From the NCBI GenBank assembly GCA_963712565.1, contig CAVQIP010000037.1, positions 1-64,000 on the forward strand: a stretch of 64,000 nucleotides of DNA, given 5' to 3'. Below the pieces are notes generated by a model that had not been told where the DNA came from, did not search any database, and saw nothing but the letters and a program-made list of their open reading frames with translations. Below are positions 46,051 through 54,210 of the stretch, in pieces. The DNA comes from VAZQ01 sp963712565 (GTDB lineage: Bacteria; Pseudomonadota; Alphaproteobacteria; Rhizobiales; Xanthobacteraceae). The first letter of the stretch is position 1. Each line of letters starts with the position of its first letter. The translations under genes were made by a program, and so were the position numbers.

Positions 46051-46098
46051 AAAATCACCAACACCATACCGTCAGCGTCACCTACAATCCCAGCGCTC

Positions 46099-47814
46099 AT
46101 GACCAACAGCTTCGACACCATCATCATCGGCGGCGGCGCGGCCGGATGCGTCCTGGCCAATCGGCTGTCGGCAAGATCGGGCCATCGCGTGCTGCTGCTC
46201 GAAGCCGGGCCGGACACGCCGCCGGGCCAAGAGCCGGCCGACGTGCTCGATACCTACGCCACCTCCTACTACAACGACGCCTATTTCTGGCCCGACCTCA
46301 AGGTGCATTGGCGGCGCAAGGACAATTCCCCGCCGGTCGGCTTCTCGCAGGGGCGCATCATGGGCGGCGGCTCTTCGGTGATGGGCATGGTGGCGTATCG
46401 CGGAACGCCCGACGACTACGCCGAATGGGAAGCGCACGGGGCGGCCGGCTGGGGCTGGAACGACGTGCTGCCCTTTTACCGCAAGCTCGAGCACGACCTG
46501 GACTTCGGCGGCGAATTGCACGGCCGCGACGGGCCGGTGCCGATCCGCCGCACCAGGCCGGAGGACTGGGCACCGCTGTCGAAGGCGGTCGCCGCCTACG
46601 CGCGCGAGCGCCAGATTCCCTTCATCGCCGACATGAATGCGGATTTCCGCGACGGCTACGGCGCGGTGCCCATGAGCAATTGGCCGGACAAGCGCGCGTC
46701 GGCGGCGATCTGCTATCTCGACGCCGCGGTGCGCGCGCGCGGCAACCTGACCATCATCAACGGGGCGATGGCGACCGGCTTCGTGTTCGAGGGCCGCCGC
46801 GTCAGCGGCGTCAGCGCGCGGATCGGCGGCGAGGAAAAGCAATTCAACGCGCGCGAAATCATCCTCTCCGTCGGCGGCGTGCATTCGCCGGCGTTCCTGC
46901 TGCGGTCGGGCATCGGGCCGGCCGGCGATCTGCGCGCGCTCGGCATCGAGGTGCGCGCCGATCTGCCCGGCGTCGGCGAAAACCTCTCCAACCACGCCAT
47001 CGTGTTTCTCGGCCTGCTGCAGCACCGCCACGCGCGGCAGGCGCTGTCGTTGCGGCCGCACCCGATGACGGCGTTCCGTTTTTCCTCCGGGCTTGCCGGC
47101 GCGCCGCCGACCGACATGTATATCAACGTGCAATGCAAGACCTCGTGGAGCCCGCTCGGTTTCCAGGTCGCCAATCTCGCGCCCACGCTGCTCAAGCCGA
47201 TGGCGCGCGGCCGGGTCTCGCTCACGGCGCGCGCGGCGGCGCCGCCCTGCGTCGAGTTCAACTTCACCGGCCACGAGCTTGATCTCAAGCGCTTCATGCA
47301 GGGCTTCCGCCGCGCGGTCGAGATCCTCGCGCACGAGCAGGTACGCGCCATGCGCGGCGTGACCTTTCCGGTGAAATTCACCGACCGGCTGCGCCGCCTC
47401 AACCGCATCAGCCCCGCCAACAAGGTTCAGAGCGCGCTCATCGCCGCGCTCATCGATCTCCTCCCGCCGCTCGCCGGCCCGATCTTCTCCACGCTCGCCG
47501 ACCGGCGCGTCGATCTCGCCACGCTCGCCGCGGACGATGACGCGCTCGCCGAGCACATCCGCGACAATGTCGCCGGCACGTTCCATCCCGTCGGCACCTG
47601 CCGCATGGGCGCCGGCAACGACCGCGCCGCGGTGGTGGACCCCGCGGGGCGCGTGCGCGGCATCGCCGGCCTGCGCGTGGTCGACGCCTCGATCATGCCG
47701 ACCGTGCCGCGCGGCAACACCAATATCCCCACCATCATGGTGGCGGAGAAAATCTCTAGCGAAATGGTGTCCGCTGGCGGCTGCCCATATCGGCAGACAT
47801 CTGTGGTAACTTAG
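46099..47814 (+). CDS. GMC family oxidoreductase with a replaced C-terminus
   Basis: 571-aa FAD-dependent alcohol/choline dehydrogenase-type enzyme. Seen: FAD site IIGGGAAGCVLANRLSARSGHRVLLLEAG (about 8-36), GGGSSVMGMVAYRGTPDDY (about 91-109), GVHSPAFLLRSGIGPAG, and the C-terminal FHPVGTCRMG with the catalytic His and RVVDASIMPTVPRGNTNIPTIM. The normal family ending AEKIS is reached at residue 553; after it come 18 residues (SEMVSAGGCPYRQTSVVT) that do not look like a GMC tail. The expected tail lies 5.4 kb downstream (see 53127-53180). Probably still active. It was originally first in the operon resumed at 53203. Confidence 0.9.
   Translation: MTNSFDTIIIGGGAAGCVLANRLSARSGHRVLLLEAGPDTPPGQEPADVLDTYATSYYNDAYFWPDLKVHWRRKDNSPPVGFSQGRIMGGGSSVMGMVAYRGTPDDYAEWEAHGAAGWGWNDVLPFYRKLEHDLDFGGELHGRDGPVPIRRTRPEDWAPLSKAVAAYARERQIPFIADMNADFRDGYGAVPMSNWPDKRASAAICYLDAAVRARGNLTIINGAMATGFVFEGRRVSGVSARIGGEEKQFNAREIILSVGGVHSPAFLLRSGIGPAGDLRALGIEVRADLPGVGENLSNHAIVFLGLLQHRHARQALSLRPHPMTAFRFSSGLAGAPPTDMYINVQCKTSWSPLGFQVANLAPTLLKPMARGRVSLTARAAAPPCVEFNFTGHELDLKRFMQGFRRAVEILAHEQVRAMRGVTFPVKFTDRLRRLNRISPANKVQSALIAALIDLLPPLAGPIFSTLADRRVDLATLAADDDALAEHIRDNVAGTFHPVGTCRMGAGNDRAAVVDPAGRVRGIAGLRVVDASIMPTVPRGNTNIPTIMVAEKISSEMVSAGGCPYRQTSVVT
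47741..47756 (+). repeat. Left 16-bp direct repeat of the inserted segment (attL-like)
   Basis: TGGCGGAGAAAATCTC inside the last codons of the GMC gene. An identical copy lies at 53128-53143, 5387 bp away, in the same orientation and the same reading phase relative to the GMC frame. Confidence 0.8.
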
Positions 47815-47984
47815 CAACCACGCTGGTTTCCTTCGCCACCCCTAAGCAGTGGCACGCATTGTCTCGAAATGCGTGGGCCAGTTTCACGCCGCCCCGCCAC
47901 CTTCGATAGGAACTTGGGCAAGACGGTGAGACCGCCAGATTGTTCCATTAGTTCAAAGCGGCCCGCCCCGCTGTCGCCCGCGCG

Positions 47985-48120
47985 CGAACTGAGAAAATGC
48001 CCCCGCTAGGCGGGACCGCACTGCTGGATAAACCCAGCAGGCAGGGAACGCGGGCGGAAGCAACCACGCGCGGTACGTAGACACCGAAAGGCCCCGGGGT
48101 ACATCGCCGGGGCCTTTAGC
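47985..48120 (+). ncRNA. Candidate structured small RNA ending in an intrinsic terminator
   Basis: Three hairpins follow one another in a gap with no gene: CCCGC-TAG-GCGGG (48002-48014), CTGCTGG-ATAAAC-CCAGCAG (48021-48040), and a perfect 11-bp stem AAAGGCCCCGG/CCGGGGCCTTT (48087-48117) followed by a weak T stretch. The arrangement is that of a small RNA with its terminator. I do not recognise the Rfam family; the 5' end is a guess. The terminator stem is symmetric, so a minus-strand transcript is also possible. Confidence 0.4.
48087..48117. terminator. Bidirectional intrinsic terminator
   Basis: Perfect 11-bp stem AAAGGCCCCGG ... CCGGGGCCTTT with a 9-base loop. Both strands end the stem in TTT. 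It lies 310 bp upstream of the transpeptidase gene and would insulate it. Confidence 0.6.
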
Positions 48121-48427
48121 GTTCCCGTGGGCGTAGTTGTGTTCGGGGTAGTTCCTCGGGGAACGCCACTAAGCAAATGTCCATTTGTGAGTTTTGTTCC
48201 GCCCCAGCAAGACGCCTGCATCCGCATCAATAGTTCCGTAAGTTTGGACGCCTAGAATTTCCCGCCTGTCTTGCCCCCAGCACGTCATTCCATCCTCTTC
48301 ACCGAAGCATCCTTGCGAAGAATGATGGATCTGCGGGTCAAGCTCGCGGGTGACGCATGCTGGAACTTCTTCACCTTCTTAAATACGACACGTTGCGATG
48401 CACTTTCGCATGCGTGAGGGGAAGCGA

Positions 48428-49462
48428 ATGATTTCACGCACAGCCGGGGTCATCGCGACGCTGCTGATCGGCCTCGGAGCTCCGGGCTACGAGGCGCGTG
48501 CGCAGCATTACCCCTATCCATATCCACCACCACCACCGGGTCCGCCGTATCGGTCGCCGTCGGCCGCCGATGCCGACGACAATGGACCGCCGCAGGTTCC
48601 GTACTACCGTTCGCCGGGCGGTGCGTGGGTGCCTCGCGCCGGCACCGAAGCGAATGCGGGCGGAGCACCGGTGCAGAGCGATCCGCGCTATGGCGATCCG
48701 CGCACCGGCGATCCGAGATATAGCGGTCCACATTTTTCGGCGCTGCCGCCGGAAGATCGGCCCGAGACCGGCCCCCGGAAGGAGCTACCGCCGCAGTTCC
48801 GGCGCACGCAGGTCGATTACTTTACCAAAGAGCCGGCCGGCACGATCGTCATCGATACGCCCAACACCTACCTCTATCTGGTGCTCGGCAACGGCAAGGC
48901 GCTGCGCTACGGCATCGGTGTCGGCCGTGAGGGCTTCATCTGGTCGGGCGCGGAGAAGATTTCGCGCATGGCGGAATGGCCCGACTGGAGCCCGCCGGAG
49001 CAGATGATCGAGCGGCAGCCTTATCTGCCCCGATTCATGGCCGGCGGCGACGGCAACCCGCTCGGCGCGCGCGCTCTCTACCTCGGCGATACGCTCTACC
49101 GCATCCACGGCACCAATCAGCCGTCCACCATCGGCAGCTTCGTGTCCTCGGGCTGCATCCGGCTCACCAACGAGGACATCACCGATCTCTACGGGCGGGT
49201 GAAGGTCGGCACCCGCGTGGTGGTGCTATCCGGCAAGGAGCGCGCGAATGCGGCGGCGCCGGTCACTTCGCCCCGACGCGGGTCGGCGGCGGCGCGAAGT
49301 AGCGCGCCCTCGGCTGCGGAGGTGGTGGCGAAGAAACGCAAGCCGCCGAAAGAGCCGGAGCAGCAGACGACCACCGGTTCGGCGCGCGGCGAGGCCAGCG
49401 TGGCGCGCGACAACGCTCCGCGGACGGACGTGAAAGCGGAACACGCCGGCTTCGAGGAGTAG
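48428..49462 (+). CDS. L,D-transpeptidase (YkuD domain), exported
   Basis: 344 aa. I choose the ATG at 48428 (GAGGGG upstream) over the one at 48398. A signal peptide ends EARAQH, then comes a Pro/Tyr-rich linker (about 25-120). The YkuD domain (about 135-262) has the catalytic HGTNQPSTIG ... SSGCIRL motif with Cys243. It forms 3-3 peptidoglycan cross-links or attaches proteins to peptidoglycan in the periplasm. A charged, Ala/Lys-rich tail of about 80 residues follows. It is the best-preserved gene of the inserted segment; similar proteins occur in many copies in Bradyrhizobium relatives. Confidence 0.9.
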   Translation: MISRTAGVIATLLIGLGAPGYEARAQHYPYPYPPPPPGPPYRSPSAADADDNGPPQVPYYRSPGGAWVPRAGTEANAGGAPVQSDPRYGDPRTGDPRYSGPHFSALPPEDRPETGPRKELPPQFRRTQVDYFTKEPAGTIVIDTPNTYLYLVLGNGKALRYGIGVGREGFIWSGAEKISRMAEWPDWSPPEQMIERQPYLPRFMAGGDGNPLGARALYLGDTLYRIHGTNQPSTIGSFVSSGCIRLTNEDITDLYGRVKVGTRVVVLSGKERANAAAPVTSPRRGSAAARSSAPSAAEVVAKKRKPPKEPEQQTTTGSARGEASVARDNAPRTDVKAEHAGFEE

Positions 49463-49902
49463 CGCGATCCGGCCCGCCGGCGGGCGTGACCGCCGCACCG
49501 CCGAGCAGCGTGATGAGGTCGCGACGACCACCACGTCCAAGCCAACTTGCCTGCGGCGAAGACGACAACACATACAATCGGGCCCGCAATATCGAGACTG
49601 CTCAATTGGCAGCCGATTCCGGTTGCAACGGGCGAAGGGGGAAAGAAAGCCCCGCATCGCGGGGCTCAGTCCTAGCAGGAGGAAAGTCGACGGTGTTGGC
49701 AGCGTATTTACCCAGTACCGCCGACAAGTATGCGCTAAGGTCGCCAGTGCGCGCGCGATGTGATGGCAATCACAAAATTGCGCTTTGCGGAGCAGACAAA
49801 AGCGGATTGACCGATCAGTCGCGCTCGATGTAAACCGCGGCGCGTACGAGGGGGGCACCGCCGTTCGCGACGATGGCACGGCCAGATCCTGAATGCCACT
49901 AA
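49463..49902. other. Gap without a supportable gene
   Basis: 440 bp after the transpeptidase gene. Apart from the hairpin at 49648-49666, I see only short Arg/Ser-rich frames without ribosome sites. Probably decayed sequence. Confidence 0.5.
49648..49666 (-). terminator. Intrinsic terminator reading leftward
   Basis: AGCCCCGC-ATC-GCGGGGCT; on the minus strand it is followed by TTTCTTT. It would end a minus-strand transcript coming from about 49.7-50 kb, yet no minus-strand gene remains there, suggesting a lost gene. Confidence 0.45.
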
Positions 49903-50004
49903 GATCGCGTTTTCCTGCTCGACCCGCATCCGAAGATGCCGAACCTGGGACTGTCTCGGACAGAAGCCGCGGGCCTTGCGGCATATATTGCAACGCGCAA
50001 ATAG
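49903..50004 (+). pseudogene. C-terminal remnant of a cytochrome c
   Basis: A 33-codon open stretch ends FLLDPHPKMPNLGLSRTEAAGLAAYIATRK and a TAG at 50002-50004. The MPNLGLS ... AxxLAAYIAT pattern, with the axial Met, is the usual last helix of class I cytochromes c. No heme motif or start can be found upstream, so only the tail is left. Confidence 0.5.
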
Positions 50005-50100
50005 CTCGACCGCTACACGTCAAGCACAGCTCACAAATCCCCGAATGGCTTGGCACCCGCTATCGACGCCGAGGCCTACGCCTAGCCGCCAGCGTCGCCG

Positions 50101-50290
50101 CGGATCGAATTGCTCGCCGGCAGTCCCGATGGCTGCAACGAGGCGATCTTGCTTGCGCACGGCTTCCCGGTCGGACTGCTGGTCAAACTGACCGCCGCCG
50201 GTCTCGCAACGGCGTACGCCGAGCGCATGATGGTCGGAGGACCGCCGGATGGAGATCACCCGGGCGGATTCACGTATGGTCGATTCGCGG
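50101..50290 (+). pseudogene. Remnant of a small conserved rhizobial protein
   Basis: The stretch LLAGSPDGCNEAILLAHGF, PVGLLVKLTAAGLATAYAER and a continuation MEITR in another frame (about 50249) resemble, from memory, a family of about 80-aa proteins common in Bradyrhizobium (DGCTEA-I-LAHGF ... GLATA-AER). The frame changes near 50245 and there is no start codon, so it is read as decayed. Confidence 0.35.
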
Positions 50291-50535
50291 AACCCCTGCT
50301 CGCCGCTTGTTCCGGCAGCAACAGGGTTGAAGACCTTGTTCCCGCGTGGGCAAACATGCCGCCGCGCCCGACACCGCAATATGCGGCACGCAAGAACCAT
50401 CTGGAAGGCCACAGCAAACCGGTCGCAAGAGCGCAAGAGGAGCCGCGAATAAAGAGGCTGCGGGACTGCAAGAGGTGGCGAAATCCGTGGATCGAAGCCT
50501 TCACGAAGAATGACGCCCTACGCTCGGCCGCTGTT

Positions 50536-51382
50536 GAGGGCATCGGGTGGGCGACAGACAGCTTCACCTACACGATGCAGTTGGGCAACGGGGCGTTGAG
50601 TACGGCGACTGTCACACTCCGCATCAATGGTGTGGACGATCTCGCTGTCATTTCTGGCGACGATACCGGATCGGTAAGGGAGGATTTCGACCTGACCGAC
50701 ACTGGTACGCTTTCCATTTCCGATCCCGATACAGGGCAGGTTGCGAGCTTCATTGCTCACGACAACAGCAACCCGCTCGCGGGGGAACACGGCACGCTGA
50801 TCATCGATGCGGATGGGAACTGGATATATACACGCTCAACAACATGGATCTTCGAGTTCAGGCACTGACAGCCAGCCAGCACTTGACTGATACAATTACC
50901 GTCCAGGCTACGGATGGCGCCACGCACGACATCACCATCAATATCGCTGGCACGAACGAGTATTCTTATGTTGGGGGTTTTTTTGCTCGGGCTCAAGCTG
51001 AAGCCAATGCGGCTACGGCCGGAGGTTACTTGGCTACAGTTACGTCCGCGGAAGAAAACCAATACTTATACAACCTCATGGCGAACAGCGGGCAGAACAC
51101 CGGTGGATGGCTCGGCGGAAGCGATGCCGCGAGCGAAGGGACGTGGATCTGGACCGGAGGAGCAGAAGCAGGGACGGTGTTCTGGAATGGGTTGGCAGAT
51201 GGAAGCGCGCCCGCCGGGCAGTATGAACACTGGGAGGTCGGCGAGCCGAATGAGTTTTGGCGCAATTCGAACCCGCCGTGGCTTTAGATGAGGATTATCT
51301 CCACATGTGGGGTTATGCCCCTGTGTGGAACGATATCTATGCGACGGCGCAGTTCGGGTATTTCGTGGAGATTGGCGTTTGA
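50536..51382 (+). pseudogene. Remnant of a VCBS-repeat protein with C-type-lectin-like end
   Basis: One VCBS repeat is clear: DSFTYTMQLGNGALSTATVT, then INGVDDLAVISGDDTGSV, LTDTGTLSISDPDTGQ, HGTLIIDADGNWIYT. Such repeats occur in very large secreted adhesins. At about 50823-50832 a TATATACAC run carries a +2 slip; the next frame continues LNNMDLRVQALTASQHLTD and then a C-type-lectin-like fold (GGYLATVTSAEENQYLYNLM, GGWLGGSDAASEGTWIWTGG). A missing base near 51284 breaks the frame again; the true ending GYAPVWNDIYATAQFGYFVE reaches a TGA at 51380-51382. No start or secretion signal remains. An intrinsic terminator follows. Confidence 0.7.
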
Positions 51383-51432
51383 CGCCTGATCGGCGTTGCC
51401 ACATGGCGACATTCAATCTTGCTGCAGCATCT

Positions 51433-51458
51433 AAGCGCCCCACTCTGGGGGCGCTTTC
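51433..51458 (+). terminator. Intrinsic terminator after the VCBS/lectin remnant
   Basis: AAGCGCCCC (51433-51441), loop ACTCTG, GGGGCGCTT (51448-51456), then TTCTC. A 9-bp stem 50 bp after the corrected end of the remnant gene; it supports this having been a real 3' gene end. Confidence 0.7.
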
Positions 51459-51595
51459 TCGTTGAGAATGCTCTCAGACAAACGTCAACGCGGAATGACC
51501 TGAACCTCATGTGTCAAGCACGTTGATGATGGCGAGTTCGAACGACTGCGGCCCCGGTGCCTGCAGATAAAAGAAGCTTACGCTCGGAGTTTGCG

Positions 51596-52069
51596 ATGCA
51601 AGAAGCTGCTGCGAAGTGGCTGATGGTTGCCAGTGTGATGATCGGTTTGAATGCTTCCGGATGGGCGGAAGAGGTTGATGCGGGCAAGGCGGAATATCTG
51701 TCGAGTTGCGCGCCATGCCACGGCACCGATGGAAAGGGAAAAGGTCCGCTCAGTTCTAAGCTGAAGACAAAGGCAGCCGATTTGACCACCGTCGCCAAGA
51801 AGAACAACGGCGTGTTTCCGCTGAGCGCTGTTTATGAGGCGGTTGATGGACGGAATGCGACGGGGTCGCACGGCACTCGTGAAATGCCAATTTGGGGTTG
51901 CCGACACACCACCTCGTCCATTTCTCCGACGAAGACGGTCAAGCGTAAAGTTTACAAGCAGCCTGACCGCTATGAGTCACATCTTGACCTCTCCTGCGAT
52001 CCGGAAGACGTCATCGGAAACCGCATCCTGTCTGTCGTCGAATATCTGCGGCGAATTCAGGAGAAGTAG
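51596..52069 (+). CDS. Exported class I c-type cytochrome
   Basis: 157 aa from the ATG at 51596. Signal peptide of about 25 residues ends ASGWAEE. The heme motif CAPCH is at 38-42 in SCAPCHGTDGKGKGPLS, and the axial Met is probably that of TREMPIWG (about 100-107). The C-terminal DPEDVIGNRILSVVEYLRRIQEK is typical of small periplasmic cytochromes in Bradyrhizobium relatives. The middle stretch, with Cys in place of a usual Arg/Lys (WGCRHT), may be slightly degenerate. It probably still works as an electron carrier. Confidence 0.75.
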   Translation: MQEAAAKWLMVASVMIGLNASGWAEEVDAGKAEYLSSCAPCHGTDGKGKGPLSSKLKTKAADLTTVAKKNNGVFPLSAVYEAVDGRNATGSHGTREMPIWGCRHTTSSISPTKTVKRKVYKQPDRYESHLDLSCDPEDVIGNRILSVVEYLRRIQEK

Positions 52070-52606
52070 CTGGCACGCATTACGGCGGCGGCGCCCGACC
52101 AGATCAATCGGTCACCCCAACAGCCCAGACACTCCAGCCAACAAAGACACAGCCCGGGGACTGGCGCGCCGTGGAGCTCGCTAACGATGAGCGAGAAGTC
52201 ATAAACTTGCGTTTTCTTGTCCGCGCCGTGTCCGCGAAGCCGCTCGCCCCAGTTTGACGGCGGCTCTGGCGCAAAATCGCGCAACAGCGCCATATCTGCC
52301 ACGCCCGAGCTCGAAGTCGGTAACGCGCAGGCAAAACCTGGCGACCAAGAGCCGCCAGATGGACGGCGACGGTTGCGTGTGTGGCGGGATCGATGGTGGC
52401 GGGATCGTTGTTGGCATCTTTAGCGCTCTCACCGCACCGGATCAGAGCGCGTCTCCGAAAAAGTCAGCGGCGGGAGCCACCTAATTGGTGGGCGGGAAGG
52501 TGTGAGTCAGGGTGGCGAAGGTCGCGAGACAATCGGCGGTCGGTCAGCGCCACGATGAAACGGTCCCGGGATGGGGGCGTTGGCGGCGAGCTGGAGTCCA
52601 TCGGCA
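52070..52606. other. Gap without a supportable gene
   Basis: 537 bp inside the inserted segment. All frames are short, Arg-rich and lack ribosome sites. I see no repeat or strong hairpin. Probably decayed sequence. Confidence 0.5.
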
Positions 52607-52879
52607 TTACGGGCGCAAGATCATTCCGTGCGCTAAAACCGCTTGACGTGCGTCGGACCGGCGGCGGTCGTCGAGGCGCTCGGCGAGCTCCCGCCATTCA
52701 CGCGCCAGTTCTTCGTACTGCTGCCTACCCTCACCGGCCCAGCGGTTCGCGAGCTCCTGACACTCCGCCGCGTTGGCGCGGAATTCTTCAGTGAGATCAA
52801 CGACCCGGCTTCCGGCTGGGCGATTGTCAAACATCATCGCGAGTAAACTCGGGGGTGCAAAGCGTGTATCCAACCACAT
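52607..52879 (-). CDS. Small conserved protein (ANAAECQ-type helical protein)
   Basis: 90 aa; the ATG at 52879 has GGGAGA six bases upstream. The core EEFRANAAECQELANRWAGE ... YEELAREWRELAERLDD is an amphipathic helical pattern seen in many short hypothetical proteins of Bradyrhizobium (from memory). No signal peptide or known domain; function unknown. It is the only minus-strand gene of the inserted segment. Confidence 0.6.
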   Translation of the reverse strand: MWLDTRFAPPSLLAMMFDNRPAGSRVVDLTEEFRANAAECQELANRWAGEGRQQYEELAREWRELAERLDDRRRSDARQAVLAHGMILRP

Positions 52880-53126
52880 GGCCGATCTCCCGTGAGCCTA
52901 CCAATGTGCATGTTACTGAGTTTAACTTAGCCCGGCTGTGGTATTGGCGCCGTGATCGCCGTCACAAAAAAGCGCTTTACACCGCCAACCCAGCGATATT
53001 CCCGCCGGGACGAAATAAGAGAACCGGCTAGTCCGGTAGCCCCGCGAGGACTTGATCGCTCGATTGTGGCTGCTGGCATGGGCAACAATCTGAGCAGCCT
53101 AAAAAACCTAGTAATTTCAATGCTTC

Positions 53127-53180
53127 ATGGCGGAGAAAATCTCCGCGACCATAGGGGAGGAGGCGCGCGGGGCGGCGTGA
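53127..53180 (+). pseudogene. Displaced 3' end of the GMC oxidoreductase gene
   Basis: An open stretch AEKISATIGEEARGAA and TGA at 53178-53180. Its first codons are identical to the GMC gene at 47743-47756 and keep the same phase, so it is the natural tail of that gene cut off by the 5.4-kb insertion. It lies 22 bp before the amidohydrolase start, the spacing expected of an operon. Confidence 0.7.
53128..53143 (+). repeat. Right 16-bp direct repeat of the inserted segment (attR-like)
   Basis: TGGCGGAGAAAATCTC, identical to 47741-47756. The base before it differs (A here, G on the left) and the sequence after it is the GMC tail. Confidence 0.8.
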
Positions 53181-53202
53181 GACCGGGTGCAGACCAAGCA
53201 GC

Positions 53203-54210
53203 GTGAACGATAACCCCACCATCGATATCCATGCCCACATGCTGCCGCAGGAGACCCTCCGGCGGCTGGGCAAGGAGGCGCCGCGCGTGGCGCCCAAGCT
53301 CATCGCGCAAGACGACGGCTCGACCGTCATGGAGATCGCGGGCAAGGTGGTGCAGCGGCCGATGCCGCGGCAATGCTGGGATCTCGATTTGCGGCTTGCC
53401 GATATGGACCGGCACGGCATCGACATGCAGGCGGTCTGCGCCACCGTGCACACCTTCTTCTATGACCAGGAGCCCGCGCTCGGCGCGGCCTGCGCCGTGC
53501 TGCAGAACGACGAGATCGCGGCCGTGGCCCGCCGCCATCCCGAGCGGTTCGTAGCGCTCGCCACCCTGCCGCTGCAGCACCCGCAACGGGCGGCCGACGA
53601 GCTTACGCGCGCCATGCGCGTGCTGGGTCTGCGCGGCGCTCAGATCGGCACCAACGTCAACGGCAGCAACCTCGACGATCCCGCGCTCGAGCCGGTCTGG
53701 GCGGCGGCCAACGCGTTGCGGGCGTTCGTCCTGGTCCATCCGCATGGCGAGATTCTTCCGGGCGAGCGCCTCAAGTCCTATTACATGCGCAACTTCGTCG
53801 GCCTGCCGTTCGAGACCACCATGGCCGGCGCGGCGCTCGTGTTCGGCGGCGTGATCGAGCGCTACCCCGATATCAATTTCTGCCTCTGCCACGGCGGCGG
53901 CTTCGTGCCGTATCAGGCCGGACGTTTCGTGCACGCCTTCAACGTGCGCGCCGAGCCGAAGGCGCGACTGCGGGGATCGCCGCGGGACTCCTTGGCCCGC
54001 CTGCACTACGACACCATCGTGCATTCCCCGCGCGCGCTTGAATTCCTGCTCGCGACGGCCGGGCCCGAACGCGTGCTGCTCGGCAGCGACTATCCCTTCG
54101 ACATGGGCGAATTCGATTGCGCCGCGCGCGTCGACGCACTCGCGATTTCGCGGACGGACCGCGACGCCGTGCTCGGCCGCCGCGCCAACGAATTGCTGGG
54201 CAATGTCTGA
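53203..54210 (+). CDS. Amidohydrolase family protein (ACMSD-like decarboxylase)
   Basis: 335 aa, GTG start without a clear ribosome site, perhaps reflecting coupling to the GMC stop now displaced just upstream. Amidohydrolase-2 barrel: metal site DIHAHM (6-11), CHGGGFVPYQAGRF with a metal His (about 229-242), and the Asp of LLGSDYPFDMG (about 296-306). Members related to aminocarboxymuconate-semialdehyde decarboxylase remove CO2 from, or hydrate, aromatic-derived acids. It overlaps the next gene by 8 bp. Confidence 0.85.
   Translation: MNDNPTIDIHAHMLPQETLRRLGKEAPRVAPKLIAQDDGSTVMEIAGKVVQRPMPRQCWDLDLRLADMDRHGIDMQAVCATVHTFFYDQEPALGAACAVLQNDEIAAVARRHPERFVALATLPLQHPQRAADELTRAMRVLGLRGAQIGTNVNGSNLDDPALEPVWAAANALRAFVLVHPHGEILPGERLKSYYMRNFVGLPFETTMAGAALVFGGVIERYPDINFCLCHGGGFVPYQAGRFVHAFNVRAEPKARLRGSPRDSLARLHYDTIVHSPRALEFLLATAGPERVLLGSDYPFDMGEFDCAARVDALAISRTDRDAVLGRRANELLGNV

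Larger units (their letters stand above)
47757..53143 (+). mobile_element. 5.4-kb insertion splitting the GMC operon
   Basis: Bounded by perfect 16-bp direct repeats (47741-47756 and 53128-53143). Joining the outer flanks across one repeat copy recreates an uninterrupted GMC reading frame ending ATIGEEARGAA, 22 bp before the next gene of the operon. Inside are a candidate RNA, an L,D-transpeptidase gene, a small cytochrome c, a small conserved gene, and decayed fragments of at least three other genes; coding density is far lower than in the rest of the window. No integrase or transposase is visible, so this is either an old integrative element that lost it, one moved in trans, a recombination product, or an assembly join at the repeat. 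Confidence 0.6.

Noticed and set aside
48006..48230. A 74-codon minus-strand frame upstream of the transpeptidase gene
   Set aside because: No ribosome site or recognisable pattern, and it runs through the perfect terminator stem and the candidate RNA hairpins.
49463..53127. Transposase or integrase remnants in the decayed segment
   Set aside because: I looked in all frames for integrase or DDE-type patterns and found none; the segment is called mobile only on its boundaries.
52952..53206. An 84-codon frame just before the amidohydrolase gene
   Set aside because: It is in a different phase from the GMC tail, has no ribosome site and crosses the 16-bp repeat; the GMC-tail reading explains the conserved part better.
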